From Klebsiella sp. BIGb0138 (GTDB lineage: Bacteria > Pseudomonadota > Gammaproteobacteria > Enterobacterales > Enterobacteriaceae): 64,000 bases of DNA. The notes under the pieces are model-generated. The model searched no databases. It worked only from the letters and a program-made list of their open reading frames with translations, and was not told the origin of the DNA. Each line of letters begins with the position of its first letter. The first letter of the stretch is position 1. This document shows, piece by piece, positions 8,931 through 18,729 of the stretch. Position numbers and translations under genes: made by a program. The DNA is taken from contig NZ_SMCV01000008.1 in the NCBI RefSeq assembly GCF_004342285.1, positions 231,419 to 295,418 of the forward strand, written 5' to 3'.

Positions 8931-9647
8931 ATGGACGCTAATATATTTTCCGACTATAAGTTATCCCGTAGCGATATCTCTGTGCGTTACGTTTTCCAAA
9001 AAATGTTTTCGCCGCAAGGCACGCTGGTCGCCGTGGAGTGTTTGAGTCGCTTCGACTGTATTCCCGTGGCCCCGGAATTTTTCTTTCGCCATGCCAGTGC
9101 AGCACTACGTGAAAGTATATTCATGGAACAACTGGCGTTGATTGAAAAGCATAAAACGTGGTTTATTAATAACGGTATCTCTGCCACCATTAACGTTGAT
9201 GACCATATTCTCAGCATTCTACATCAGCCTCAAATAGAAAAGTACATTGCGCGTCTTGGCTGTGTGCATTTTGAGGTCACGGAAAATGCCAACAACCTGC
9301 TCAATAATGCACTCGCCAACTGGCATAACCCGCAAACCTCAACGTTATGGCTCGATGACTTCGGTTCAGGCTATGCCGGAATCAATGCTATCCGCGGATA
9401 TCATTTTGACTATGTTAAAATTGATAAAGATTTTTTCTGGCATTTAATGCAGAAAGAATCGGGGCGTCCATTAATGGATGCGCTGGTAACCTTCCTCGCT
9501 CGTAATAATCATCATGTCATTATTGAAGGCGTAGAAAGTGAAGCGCATAAAAACTGGCTGCAGGGAATGGAGTGGTTTGCCGTTCAGGGTCACTACTGGA
9601 AAGAGGTCAGCATTGAACAGCTGGTCCAGGAAAATATCACCGCATAA
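8931..9647 (+). CDS. mrkJ: MrkJ, c-di-GMP phosphodiesterase (EAL)
   Basis: 238 aa, a single EAL domain with no sensor domain. The signature reads ECL at 36-38 instead of EAL, keeping the metal-binding Glu. Also present are NVDD, FEVTEN, LDDFGSGYAG (loop 6), KIDKDFF and EGVES, so activity is expected. MrkJ hydrolyses c-di-GMP in the cytoplasm and damps MrkH-driven fimbriation. It lies 152 bp after mrkI and faces mrkF across a shared terminator. Confidence 0.95.
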   Translation: MDANIFSDYKLSRSDISVRYVFQKMFSPQGTLVAVECLSRFDCIPVAPEFFFRHASAALRESIFMEQLALIEKHKTWFINNGISATINVDDHILSILHQPQIEKYIARLGCVHFEVTENANNLLNNALANWHNPQTSTLWLDDFGSGYAGINAIRGYHFDYVKIDKDFFWHLMQKESGRPLMDALVTFLARNNHHVIIEGVESEAHKNWLQGMEWFAVQGHYWKEVSIEQLVQENITA

Positions 9648-9673
9648 AAATGCCGGAGCAATCCGGTATTTTT
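9646..9673. terminator. Bidirectional terminator between mrkJ and mrkF
   Basis: AAAAATGCCGGA/TCCGGTATTTTT with a 4-base loop and one G-T pair. A-run and T-run on the two sides make it work both ways. It starts inside the mrkJ stop codon. Confidence 0.85.
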
Positions 9674-9693
9674 ATGCTCTACAATACCGTCCG

Positions 9694-10344
9694 TTAGTTA
9701 TAGACTAATTCCCAGGTTGCCCAGCTGGTCAGCGGCCCGCTTGTCGCTTTTTCCGGCGTCGGGGTGACGTAACCGATATAATAGGTAAATACGCCGCCAT
9801 TGACCGCATTTTCCATAATCGACACCTGGTTTTGCTCCGGGTCGGCGGGGACAATTTTATTACGCTTATCCAACGTATTATTATCATTCGTCGACAATGC
9901 CAGGTAGATATTGCGCGCGCCGTCCGGCAGGGTGTTCGCCAGATAGCCCGCGTCTTCGTTGCCGACGTCATTGCGCGTAAATCCAGCAACCCAACGCACA
10001 TTTACCGAGCGAATGGCATTTTTATCCGCCGCGCCGCCATCATGACGTAACTGGCAATTCGATAACTCCAGCGTAAAAGGCTGCGGCTTCATAAAGGCGC
10101 CGGCCCCGCGATCGTGAACCTCAGCCAGACTCACAGGCGCCAGCCAGACATTGCCGCTCCCGGCATTATTGCCGCCGTTAAGCGCTACGCTACAGGAGAT
10201 ATCCGTCACCTTGCCAACAAACTCGACCCGCCCGTGTTCATCGTTGGTCATAAAACCATACGCCGATGAGGCGGCAAGCATCCCGCTTGCCACGGCCAGC
10301 GTGATGATCCGTTTGCCGTTGGTGCCACGTCCATATTCCTTCAT
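9694..10344 (-). CDS. mrkF: MrkF, minor type 3 fimbrial subunit
   Basis: 216 aa from the ATG preceded by GGAGG 6 bp upstream; an ATG five codons earlier overlaps the mrkD stop and has no site. Signal peptide, then a pilin domain with Cys in DISCSVAL and SNCQL forming the usual disulphide, and the C-terminal TWELVYN beta-strand used for donor-strand exchange. It resembles MrkA and is thought to anchor or stabilise the fibre on the surface. It is the last gene of mrkABCDF. Confidence 0.92.
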   Translation of the reverse strand: MKEYGRGTNGKRIITLAVASGMLAASSAYGFMTNDEHGRVEFVGKVTDISCSVALNGGNNAGSGNVWLAPVSLAEVHDRGAGAFMKPQPFTLELSNCQLRHDGGAADKNAIRSVNVRWVAGFTRNDVGNEDAGYLANTLPDGARNIYLALSTNDNNTLDKRNKIVPADPEQNQVSIMENAVNGGVFTYYIGYVTPTPEKATSGPLTSWATWELVYN

Positions 10345-10358
10345 GCCCGCCTCCCGCA

Positions 10359-11351
10359 TTAATCGTATGTCAGGTTAAAGATCATGTGCGATTCCACCTC
10401 GCCGGTACTGGTGGTCGGCAGATACTGGTAAAAACGCGCATGATAGGGTTGCGTAAAGTAGCGCGTCTCCTGAGAACGCAAGGTGCCGACACTGTACTTT
10501 TTGTTAAATTCCAGCGGCACGCCATCCTTCAGCACCTGAATCCCGACCCCTTTGGCGGCGGAGCTACCGGTTTTTTCATTGAGCAATGCCCCCTGCTTAA
10601 CCGTCGTGCTGGTTGCCAGGGTTCCGGAAAAAGAGGTCTGGATATTGGCATATCCCGACTCGCTCAACCCGCCGCTACACTGCAGCTCAATATTGAAATC
10701 GCGCCCGCCAGCGGTCGTTCCGACGCCTTGCAGATCGCTGCGTTTAATACTGCCGACATCAACATTCATATTCTTGCCGCTCAGCACCGTACAGGAAGGG
10801 GAGACGATGGTGATCGCATTCGCGCTCAGGTAGGTTTCCAGAATCGGGTTATTCCCCCTTTCCCAGTCATAGGAGGTATATTTTCCCGCTGCCAGGGTAC
10901 CGCTTCCGGTAACCGCCGCGGTTTTGATCAGCTCAAGGGTAAAGCGCGAGCCTTCCAGAGAGTAGTTGGTCCCTCTGCCGCCGTTCGATGTGAAGGTCCC
11001 GGGATAGATAATATTGACCGTGGCGCCGCCGCGGCTAAAACGCATGCCAATCCCCGGAACGTTCGTTGAATAGACCTTGTTTCCCAGATCCTGGACGCCG
11101 GCGGCAACAATATCGGCTTTAAAGGTGTTGGTGTTAGTGCAGTAATAGCTGACGCCGTTGCCTGCTGGCATGGTCCAGTCCTGGCTGGCGATAACCGCGC
11201 CTACCGGCAGATCCGGCGACACAACCACGCGCCCCATCGTCATATCCAGCTTAACCGTGCTGGCCGCTCTCCGCGTGCAGTCCGCCCAGGCCGTGGAGGT
11301 TCCCAGGGCCAGCAGGCCAACCGCCATCATCAGTCGTTTACTCAGCGACAT
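10359..11351 (-). CDS. mrkD: MrkD, tip adhesin of type 3 fimbriae
   Basis: 330 aa from MSLSKRLMM, an ATG overlapping the end of mrkC by 10 bp. The longer frame lies wholly inside mrkC. It has a signal peptide (to about residue 23), an N-terminal receptor-binding lectin-like domain (about 24-180) and a C-terminal pilin domain with Cys in SPSCTVL and LQCSGG, ending in FNLTYD. MrkD binds collagen and mediates biofilm attachment. It is exported by the MrkB/MrkC chaperone-usher pair. Confidence 0.95.
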   Translation of the reverse strand: MSLSKRLMMAVGLLALGTSTAWADCTRRAASTVKLDMTMGRVVVSPDLPVGAVIASQDWTMPAGNGVSYYCTNTNTFKADIVAAGVQDLGNKVYSTNVPGIGMRFSRGGATVNIIYPGTFTSNGGRGTNYSLEGSRFTLELIKTAAVTGSGTLAAGKYTSYDWERGNNPILETYLSANAITIVSPSCTVLSGKNMNVDVGSIKRSDLQGVGTTAGGRDFNIELQCSGGLSESGYANIQTSFSGTLATSTTVKQGALLNEKTGSSAAKGVGIQVLKDGVPLEFNKKYSVGTLRSQETRYFTQPYHARFYQYLPTTSTGEVESHMIFNLTYD

Positions 11352-13828
11352 ACCGTTTCCTTTGTTTTTACCTGACCCAGATCCACCGTACACTGTCCGC
11401 CGCTCCACTTAACGGTCGCGCGCTGAACGCTGGCGTCACTGATAAACATCATGCTGCCCTGGCCGACCACGCCAATATCTTTTCCTGACGGATCCAGGAT
11501 AGTGGCGGCGAACGGCAGCGGCTGGCTATTTGCCTGGCGCGCCTGAAGGGTGCGCGTGTTCTGCACCGTCGTGCCAAACGACACCTTCACCACGCTGCCT
11601 TCCCACGGCACGACCTGCGCCACGGTCCGTTCGAAGGCGATATCATCCTGGCTACCTTTCGGGTCGATCTCGACGGCGTTAATCCGGTAAGGACGCAGGT
11701 ACGGCAAAATCGCGTAGCCGTTGCTGTCGACACGGGTTCCCGGTGAGCCCGGCAGCATTGCGCCCGCGGCATCTTTGGCTTCGATAAGCGCCATGGTATT
11801 GCCGCTTTCCGGCGAGAACACGACGCCGTGGCGGTGGGCAATCAGCGTACCGCTGGCCCCCAGACCACTCTGGCGATAGCCTTCCCCCTGGCTATAGCTG
11901 CCGTTGAGCGTGGTCCATGGCGTACGATAGCTGCCGTTGAGCGCGACATCATGCTGGCCGCCGCTGGCGGTGGTGGTCGAAATGCCGTAGTTGAGGTTGT
12001 TTTCGCTATCCAGCGAGCCGTTGACCCCAATCTGCGAACTGCCAAAGTGCGAGTTGCTAAACGAGGTGTTTGAGGTCAGGTTGGCGGTGCGGTTCTCCCC
12101 GAACCACAGCGGATAGCTGAAGTTCAGCGAAACGCGGTCGTCACGGCGGTGGCCGGAGTTATCCGGCGTGTAGACGCGCTGCGCGCCCACGGACCACGAG
12201 AGACGACCGTACATGTTGTTATAGTTGAGCTGATACTGCTTCTCCGTACCAGAACGGTTCCAGTAATCCGCGACGCTGCCGCTAAGATAAAAGCCGCCCC
12301 AGCCGTCCGGCAGGTTCTGGTTGACGGTGAAGGTCATGCCGTTTTTCTGCCGCCACAGGGTGTAGTTGCTGTTGCGGTTTTTCTCCTGATCGACGGCGTA
12401 CAGCGCGTCGTTCAGGTTGTAATAGCCTTTGGTGGAGTAGCGGTACGCCGCCAGCACGATGCTGGTCTGGGTTTCGGTAAACATCCGGTTAAAGGTGGCG
12501 CGGTAGCTCTGCCCCTTCTCATCGAGGGTGTCGCTCTTCAGCCGCGACTGGGTGATATCCAGAGACAGCGCGCCAATACCGGTATTCATCCCGGTCCCCA
12601 GCAGAAACGCCTGGTAATCATCAAAGCCCGTCACCCCGGTATAGCCGGTAAACAGGTTATTGAGACCATGCTGCCAGGTGGCCTGATACAGCATCGGCTT
12701 ATGACGTAGCGAGCTGTCATCGACCTTACCGGCCGACAGGGCATAGCGGGTCATCCCCGGGCGCAGCAGCTGCGCGACCGAAGCATAAGGCACGCTGAAG
12801 ACCTGCACCGAACCATCGGCCTCTTTAACCGAAACTTCCAGATCGCTGCCGTAGCCGGACGGGTAAACATCCTGCAACGTAAACGGCCCCGGCGGAACCG
12901 AAGTCTGATAAATAATATTGTTTCCCTGACGCACCGTCACCAGGGCATTGCTCTGCGCCACGCCGCGAATTTCCGGAGCATAGGAACGCATCCCGTCCGG
13001 GAACATATTGTCGTCGGTCGCCAGGTTTATCCCCCGCAGGCCAATGGTGTCGAAGAATTCACCGTTGGTAAAAATCTGCCCACCGCTGACAATCGAGTTC
13101 ATTTGCGGGATCGGCCGCTGAAGGTAGGTCTGGTTGCTGTTCCAGTGCGCTTTCCCCTGCTGCTGCTGCCAGTTGAGGTTGCCGATATGCTTGAGCAGCC
13201 AGCCGTCCCACGACAGACCGGCATTCACCCCGAGATAGGCGCTGCTGTTATCCGAACCATTCGCGGCAGAGGTGTGGCTGGTCCAGGTGTTCGCCATCCA
13301 GCCCAGATTCAGCGCGGCGATGCCTTTATCCCAGAACTCCGGGCTGACAAAGTTTTTCAGGCGCTGATCTTCATAGATTTGCGGAACGGAGATTTCCAGC
13401 CGCAGGGAGGACTGAATCAGATTGTCTTTCACCGCGTCGTCATGATGCCACGCCTTCAGACGCCCGCAGTAGCCTTCCTGCTGGCTCAGCTGCGGGTTGA
13501 GCTTTTCCGCGGCAATACCATAGCGTTCGAGCATTTCACGGGTGTAGCAGATCCCCATGTTGCCATCTTTGTCACGGGTGACGTTCAGTTCATAGCGCCC
13601 TTTCCACTCGTTGTTGGTATACACATCGAGCGAATAGGTCCCTTCCGCGATCGCGCTGGCGGAGAAGCGAGACAGATCGACCTTTTCCCGGCTGCCAACG
13701 ATAAAACCATCGTTAAACTGGTATACCGTTCCCGGGCTTTCCTGTCCGCTGGAAAATGGCGGAAAGCAGAACAGCGCCAGCGCGATCGCTGTGCTTAATC
13801 TTCCCGGGCAGATGGACCTCTGCTTCAT
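11342..13828 (-). CDS. mrkC: MrkC, outer membrane usher of type 3 fimbriae
   Basis: 828 aa, normal usher length. Signal peptide to about 28, then the N-terminal chaperone-binding domain (FNDGFIVGSREKVDLSRF), a 24-strand beta-barrel with a plug (region around YPSGYGSDLEVSVKEADG) and two C-terminal domains. The final Cys pair (GGQCTVDLG..ETVCR) is typical. It accepts subunits from MrkB and threads the pilus across the outer membrane. It overlaps mrkD and lies 11 bp after mrkB. Confidence 0.95.
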   Translation of the reverse strand: MKQRSICPGRLSTAIALALFCFPPFSSGQESPGTVYQFNDGFIVGSREKVDLSRFSASAIAEGTYSLDVYTNNEWKGRYELNVTRDKDGNMGICYTREMLERYGIAAEKLNPQLSQQEGYCGRLKAWHHDDAVKDNLIQSSLRLEISVPQIYEDQRLKNFVSPEFWDKGIAALNLGWMANTWTSHTSAANGSDNSSAYLGVNAGLSWDGWLLKHIGNLNWQQQQGKAHWNSNQTYLQRPIPQMNSIVSGGQIFTNGEFFDTIGLRGINLATDDNMFPDGMRSYAPEIRGVAQSNALVTVRQGNNIIYQTSVPPGPFTLQDVYPSGYGSDLEVSVKEADGSVQVFSVPYASVAQLLRPGMTRYALSAGKVDDSSLRHKPMLYQATWQHGLNNLFTGYTGVTGFDDYQAFLLGTGMNTGIGALSLDITQSRLKSDTLDEKGQSYRATFNRMFTETQTSIVLAAYRYSTKGYYNLNDALYAVDQEKNRNSNYTLWRQKNGMTFTVNQNLPDGWGGFYLSGSVADYWNRSGTEKQYQLNYNNMYGRLSWSVGAQRVYTPDNSGHRRDDRVSLNFSYPLWFGENRTANLTSNTSFSNSHFGSSQIGVNGSLDSENNLNYGISTTTASGGQHDVALNGSYRTPWTTLNGSYSQGEGYRQSGLGASGTLIAHRHGVVFSPESGNTMALIEAKDAAGAMLPGSPGTRVDSNGYAILPYLRPYRINAVEIDPKGSQDDIAFERTVAQVVPWEGSVVKVSFGTTVQNTRTLQARQANSQPLPFAATILDPSGKDIGVVGQGSMMFISDASVQRATVKWSGGQCTVDLGQVKTKETVCR

Positions 13829-13839
13829 GATCGTTTCCC

Positions 13840-14541
13840 TTATTTAACGGCTACTTTCACTGCCACATCTGCGCCATAGTCATTGATATTGTTGATAGTC
13901 AGGGTCTCGCCCCGGTTCACTGCTGAAGAGAGGGCGACGGTCTGACTGGACTGCGGAGCAAGCATCACCGTTTTGCTGTTCAGGGCCTTACCGCCATCGC
14001 GGGAAATACGGCTGACGGTGAGATAAAATGGCGTGGGGTTGGTGACCGACAGGCTGCTGCCATTGGCGGCCAGCGCTAATTGTTCCGGCGCAGCGTCACG
14101 GTTGCCCAATCCGCTCGGGCGGTAGATAAACTTAAACCGCGAGCGAATCGCCAGCTGCAGGATGTTTTGACCTTCATTTTTCTGATTGGCGACCACCGGG
14201 GGGATTTCCAGAAGATTCAGCCACCACAGCGTCTCTTTATTTTGCGCCAGCCCGCCGGCGCTCCCCAGTTTAATACGTAAGGTCTGCCCGCTTTTCGCAT
14301 CAACCCGGGAAATCGGGGGAGTAATAATAAATGGGGTGGTAATGGTATCCGGCGTAGCGTCGGCATTACCATTATCCAGCCAGGCCTGCGCCAGCGCCGG
14401 ACGGTCGGCGGTATTAGAAAGCTGTACCGTTATTTCTTTTTCATTTCCTGGATAAATAAAGCGGGTGCCATTGACGATAATATTGTTGGCATGGGCCGCA
14501 AAACTAAAAATGAAACAGAAAAAAAGGACAATATGCTTCAT
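13840..14541 (-). CDS. mrkB: MrkB, periplasmic fimbrial chaperone
   Basis: 233 aa with a signal peptide ending near AAHANN and two immunoglobulin-like domains. The PapD-family signature is present: GTRFIYPGNEKEITVQLSN near the N-terminus with the conserved Arg, and LPxxKETLWWLNLLEIPP with the G1-strand FKFIYRP. It caps subunits in the periplasm and delivers them to MrkC. A terminator-like hairpin separates it from mrkA, which should lower its expression relative to the major pilin. Confidence 0.95.
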   Translation of the reverse strand: MKHIVLFFCFIFSFAAHANNIIVNGTRFIYPGNEKEITVQLSNTADRPALAQAWLDNGNADATPDTITTPFIITPPISRVDAKSGQTLRIKLGSAGGLAQNKETLWWLNLLEIPPVVANQKNEGQNILQLAIRSRFKFIYRPSGLGNRDAAPEQLALAANGSSLSVTNPTPFYLTVSRISRDGGKALNSKTVMLAPQSSQTVALSSAVNRGETLTINNINDYGADVAVKVAVK

Positions 14542-14551
14542 GCTGACCTCA

Positions 14552-14584
14552 AAAGAAAAAAATAAGCGGCAGCCGTTGCCGCTT
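14552..14584 (-). terminator. Attenuating terminator between mrkA and mrkB
   Basis: Minus-strand stem AAGCGGCA/TGCCGCTT (5-base loop) followed by ATTTTTTTC. A second hairpin AAACCGCC/GGCGGTTT lies at 14597-14621. Together they would let most transcripts stop after mrkA. Confidence 0.75.
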
Positions 14585-14637
14585 TATCATTGTTTTAAAC
14601 CGCCTGGGATAAAGGCGGTTTTATTTTCAGACGCGAA

Positions 14638-15603
<966 letters not shown>

Positions 15604-15648
15604 ATGGCAAAAAAGCTATTCCATGACGATAGCGAACAATCTGAATAA
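15604..15648 (+). CDS. Possible 14-codon small ORF with strong ribosome site
   Basis: An ATG preceded by GGAGGG at 7-bp spacing opens a 14-codon frame (MAKKLFHDDSEQSE, then TAA). It lies upstream of and antiparallel to mrkA. The ribosome site is close to ideal, but the length gives no statistical support and no homologue is known to me. It could be a leader peptide or chance. Confidence 0.25.
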   Translation: MAKKLFHDDSEQSE

Positions 15649-15701
15649 TACGGCGGCCCGGGTTACTGAAATAGCAAAGCGCAGCCCAATAAAACATTCT
15701 C

Positions 15702-15723
15702 CCGCAGGCACTGTCGCCTGCGG
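15702..15723 (-). terminator. Hairpin after arsR-like gene
   Basis: Perfect 8-bp stem CCGCAGGC/GCCTGCGG with a 6-base loop. On the minus strand a weak TTTTATT follows 7 bases later. It probably ends the ABM-ACT-ArsR operon. Confidence 0.5.
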
Positions 15724-15744
15724 CTCAGCCATTAAACGGCCACA

Positions 15745-16446
15745 TTAGAGCGTCAGCTGGAAATGCTCGCACAGCGCCAGCCTGCCTGTTCGGGTGATAT
15801 TCACCTCCCGAAACCCCGGGATCAGGGTGAACCAGCCTTTGTGCTGACCATGGCGCAGCAGTCCCGCCCCTACCGCCCCGCCGGAATGAAAACGCCGCTC
15901 GCTCCAGTCCAGGCAGGCGCAGCATACTCTGCGCCGGGTGCCGATCGGCACGGCGATCCCCAGGCGAGCAAAATGCGCCTCCCCCGCCGCCGTCAGCGCG
16001 TTGCCGTCCGGCGAGATCCACGCTTCACGCAATAAGAAATCATAGATACCCACCGCCACTTCGCCGGCGAGGTGGTCGTAACAGGTCCGTGCCGTTCGCA
16101 GATTGACCGGGGTCCGGGTGGTCAGCACAATGGCGCTTTTCCCGGCCATCGTCATCATATTTTCCAGCAAACCGGCGACGTCGGCTCCCGCCAGGCGGTA
16201 ATAACGATGCCGCCCCTGCGCCAGGCACACCAGCAGGCGGCTGCTGACCAGACGACTGAGATGGGCGCTGGCGGTCGAGGCGGAAACCTCCGCCGCTGTC
16301 GCCAGCTCCGTGGCGGTCCATGCCCGGCCGTCCATTAATGCACAGAGCATTTTCGCCCGCGAGGCGTCCGCCATGGCGGAAGCCACCGTCGTGATGGCGA
16401 CGGCCAACGACTCATCATTAACAATAACGTCAGCAGGTTTTAACAT
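15745..16446 (-). CDS. ArsR-type winged-helix transcriptional regulator
   Basis: 233 aa. The N-terminal helix-turn-helix of the ArsR type spans about residues 18-95 (SRAKMLCALMDG, TATELATAAEVSASTASAHLSRL, the QGRHRYYRLA wing). A long C-terminal half contains CCACLDW and is not recognised as a known sensor; its cysteines could bind metal or sense thiol stress. It is the last gene of a three-gene minus-strand operon, 6 bp after an ACT-domain gene, and probably controls that operon. Confidence 0.8.
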   Translation of the reverse strand: MLKPADVIVNDESLAVAITTVASAMADASRAKMLCALMDGRAWTATELATAAEVSASTASAHLSRLVSSRLLVCLAQGRHRYYRLAGADVAGLLENMMTMAGKSAIVLTTRTPVNLRTARTCYDHLAGEVAVGIYDFLLREAWISPDGNALTAAGEAHFARLGIAVPIGTRRRVCCACLDWSERRFHSGGAVGAGLLRHGQHKGWFTLIPGFREVNITRTGRLALCEHFQLTL

Positions 16447-16452
16447 AGCGCC

Positions 16453-16842
16453 TCACAAAGTGGTGGCCCAGCAACGCGTCGCGTCCTGCGCCAGCGGAAA
16501 ATTATCGGTCACCAGTATCAGACGATTGGCATGGTCGCTGTACTGGGTCAGGATATTGACCCCCTGCTCCGCCAGCGCATGGGCGATAGCGCCCAGTTCG
16601 CCGGGCTGCTCCTGTCTCAGCTTGCGGATAAGCGGCGGATAAACGCCCACCACCGGGATCCCCGCCAGCTCCAGCACCGTTCTGGCCCGCTCCCCTTCCG
16701 CGACCAGAAAATGGGCGTGGCATTGATTGCCAAGGGTGAAGACCCCGCCGCCCTCCAGCCCGACGCCGTTTTTCCCCAGCGTCTGCCCCAGCAACGCCAG
16801 CTGCCCGGGCCGATTCGGCAGGATCACATGAATATCATACAT
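16453..16842 (-). CDS. Tandem ACT-domain protein
   Basis: 129 aa made of two ACT-like halves: [28 protein letters not shown] (1-60) and a second starting near [35 protein letters not shown] (75-125). ACT domains bind amino acids and usually regulate enzymes; no catalytic domain is attached. It overlaps the end of the ABM gene by 8 bp and precedes an arsR gene by 6 bp, so the three are cotranslated. The ligand is unknown. Confidence 0.75.
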   Translation of the reverse strand: MYDIHVILPNRPGQLALLGQTLGKNGVGLEGGGVFTLGNQCHAHFLVAEGERARTVLELAGIPVVGVYPPLIRKLRQEQPGELGAIAHALAEQGVNILTQYSDHANRLILVTDNFPLAQDATRCWATTL

Positions 16843-17161
16843 CGCCGCGTCCCTCCCGCTTTTCTACGCCATATGCGCGAATAACCTGCGCAATATGAAT
16901 CTGGTAAGCGGAAAAAATAGTCGCTCTTCCCTCCGCCTGCGCCGCCAGGTGGCAAAGATTCCTTTTCCATGCCAGCACCGCTTCTTCGTCCCGCCACCAG
17001 GAGAGTGAGAGGATTTTCCCCGGCGTCGTCAGGCTCTGAAAGCGTTCGATGCTGATAAAGCCGTCAATAGTCACGAGCAGCGGCTTAAGCTCCGCCGCAA
17101 GATTCAGATAACGTGCCTGCTTTGCCGGAGTCACCTCGGCTTCAAAGAGTACCGCAATCAT
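16835..17161 (-). CDS. Antibiotic biosynthesis monooxygenase (ABM) domain protein
   Basis: 108 aa from [10 protein letters not shown], with AAGGA 7 bp upstream; an earlier ATG lacks a site. A ferredoxin-like alpha/beta barrel is indicated by [54 protein letters not shown] and the closing [13 protein letters not shown]. Family members oxidise quinols or act as small heme or quinone-handling enzymes. It is the first gene of an operon with ACT and ArsR proteins; the substrate is not predictable. Confidence 0.8.
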   Translation of the reverse strand: MIAVLFEAEVTPAKQARYLNLAAELKPLLVTIDGFISIERFQSLTTPGKILSLSWWRDEEAVLAWKRNLCHLAAQAEGRATIFSAYQIHIAQVIRAYGVEKREGRGDV

Positions 17162-17545
17162 CGTGTCGTCCTTTCTCATGCAATGGTGACGCCACGGTAT
17201 CGCGAAGTGTTAGCCCGATGCTTCGCCAGTAAACGAAGTATGCCTCCCCGCCATCAGCGGCAAAAAACCGCCAGGACATTCACCAAAACCATGCGTCACC
17301 ATGGCGCTTAAAAAAAATTAACAGCCGTGCCACATTTTTTTGCTCAACGAGACGGTGAAGAAACTCGACTAACAATATGTTTCTATTAAATAAATAATTT
17401 AAACCCCTACTCTGCCTTCATCTTGCTGCCATAAAAGTGTGATCTAAATCGCACTTTTTGCAACGCCCGTTATAGTTAGCAAGCTTATTATAAACCCATC
17501 GAAAGCACAGCGCTTTCCACCTAAAAAGTTAAAAGGAAAAACACC
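17162..17545 (+). promoter_or_regulatory. Intergenic region between ABM operon and ydgH-like gene
   Basis: 384 bp with no gene. It should contain divergent promoters. The clearest element is a CRP-like palindrome at 17435-17456, followed by TATAGT at 17471 as a possible -10 for the small secreted protein gene. Confidence 0.5.
17435..17456. promoter_or_regulatory. Candidate CRP site upstream of ydgH-like gene
   Basis: TGTGA-N6-TCGCA inside the wider palindrome AAAGTG...CACTTT, one base from the consensus half-site TCACA. Its centre lies about 40 bp before the start expected from a TATAGT -10, close to class II spacing. Confidence 0.5.
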
Positions 17546-17758
17546 ATGAAAAACGTAAAATTACTTGCCGCTGCCGGTATGCTGTCCCTGGTTTCTTTCG
17601 CCAGCTTCGCTCAACACCCGGTCAGCGTCACCGCTGATACCCTGGACAGCGCGGAAGCAAAAATCGCCACCATCGCTAAAGATCAGGGCGCGTCTTACCA
17701 CATTACCGAAGCCTATACCGGTAACCAGGTGCATATGACCGCCGAGCTGTCTAAATAA
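17546..17758 (+). CDS. YdgH/BhsA/McbA-like (DUF1471) small secreted protein
   Basis: 70 aa. A signal peptide (1-22, cut after SFA) is followed by a mature 48-residue DUF1471 domain: VSVTADTLDSAEAKIATIAKDQGASYHITEAYTGNQVHMTAELSK in three blocks. Relatives (BhsA, McbA, YhcN) are periplasmic stress or biofilm proteins. AAAAGGAAAA supplies the ribosome site. A candidate CRP site lies about 90 bp upstream, and a strong terminator lies 88 bp downstream. Confidence 0.88.
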   Translation: MKNVKLLAAAGMLSLVSFASFAQHPVSVTADTLDSAEAKIATIAKDQGASYHITEAYTGNQVHMTAELSK

Positions 17759-17845
17759 GAGAATGGTTGCAGAGGGAGCTGCCGGACAGGCCGCCTGACG
17801 GCGGCTCGTCTCGCTCCCACAGCTGATCAACACACAGCAATGTCG

Positions 17846-17867
17846 AGCCCCTTATGGGGCTTTTTTT
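17846..17867 (+). terminator. Terminator of ydgH-like gene, containing the pecM stop
   Basis: AGCCCC/GGGGCT stem with a 4-base loop and seven T. The TAA stop of the convergent pecM gene lies in the loop. Confidence 0.85.
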
Positions 17868-18724
17868 GTTAATGCGCGCTGAATCAACAGCACGCTTAGC
17901 AGGACCACCATCAACCCCACCAGCGCCAGTCCCTGAATCTTCTGCCCGAGAAAAATCCAGCCCAGCAGGACCGCGGTCACCGGGCTTAGCAGGCTCAATG
18001 CCGACACCGCCGCCGAGGGAAGGCGGCTAATCCCGCGAAACCACAGCCCGTACGCCAGCATAGCGCCGGCTACGCAGAGCCACAGATAGCCGGCGATCTG
18101 CGTCAACGTCAGCGATGGTAATGGCGGATCGACCCACCATGCCACCGGCGCCAGTACCACCCCGCCAATCAGTAATTGCCAGCCCGTCAGCGCCATCACC
18201 GGCAGCGCTATCGCCCAACGACGAGACAGCCAGGTTCCCAGCGCCATGCTGACCGCCCCCAAAAATGCCGCGCCAATCCCCAGCGCATCCAGCACCGTAT
18301 GCGGCGAAAGCAGCAGCAAAGCCATCCCCATGATGCCGCTGAGCGCCGGGAGCACCGCCGTCCACGGCGAACGCTGTCTGTCCACGCACCAGGCCAGCAG
18401 CATCACCAGCAGCGGCTGTATCGCCCCAATGACCGCCGCCAGGCCGCCGGGTAAACGATAGGCCGCAATAAACAGCAGCGCCTGAAAGGCGCCAATATTC
18501 AGCACCCCGGTGACCGCCAGCTTCCACCATTCATTGCGCAGCGGAAAGCGACGGCACCAGATTAACAGGGCGATCCCCGCCGGCAGCACCCGCAGCAGCG
18601 CCGCGATAAACGGCCGGTCGGGTGGCAAAAACTGCGAGGTTACCATGTAGGTGGTCCCCCAGATGGCCGGGGCCAACGCGGTCAACAGTAAATCGACACC
18701 GGGAGAGCGTGAGAGAAAGGCCAT
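17852..18724 (-). CDS. pecM: PecM-like EamA/DMT-family exporter
   Basis: 290 aa with ten hydrophobic helices in two EamA repeats (about 10-140 and 150-285). The start WGTTYMVTSQFLPPDRPFIAALLRVLPAG is typical of PecM-type drug/metabolite exporters. In Dickeya PecM exports the blue antioxidant indigoidine; the substrate in Klebsiella is not known to me. It is divergent from a PecS-type MarR regulator 81 bp away, with matching operators at both starts, so repression by PecS is likely. Confidence 0.85.
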   Translation of the reverse strand: MAFLSRSPGVDLLLTALAPAIWGTTYMVTSQFLPPDRPFIAALLRVLPAGIALLIWCRRFPLRNEWWKLAVTGVLNIGAFQALLFIAAYRLPGGLAAVIGAIQPLLVMLLAWCVDRQRSPWTAVLPALSGIMGMALLLLSPHTVLDALGIGAAFLGAVSMALGTWLSRRWAIALPVMALTGWQLLIGGVVLAPVAWWVDPPLPSLTLTQIAGYLWLCVAGAMLAYGLWFRGISRLPSAAVSALSLLSPVTAVLLGWIFLGQKIQGLALVGLMVVLLSVLLIQRALTKKAP

Positions 18725-18729
18725 GATTT

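Noticed and set aside
11352..11408. Longer mrkD start reaching into mrkC
   Set aside because: The extension precedes the signal peptide and lies wholly inside mrkC; the ATG at 11351 gives a proper signal sequence.
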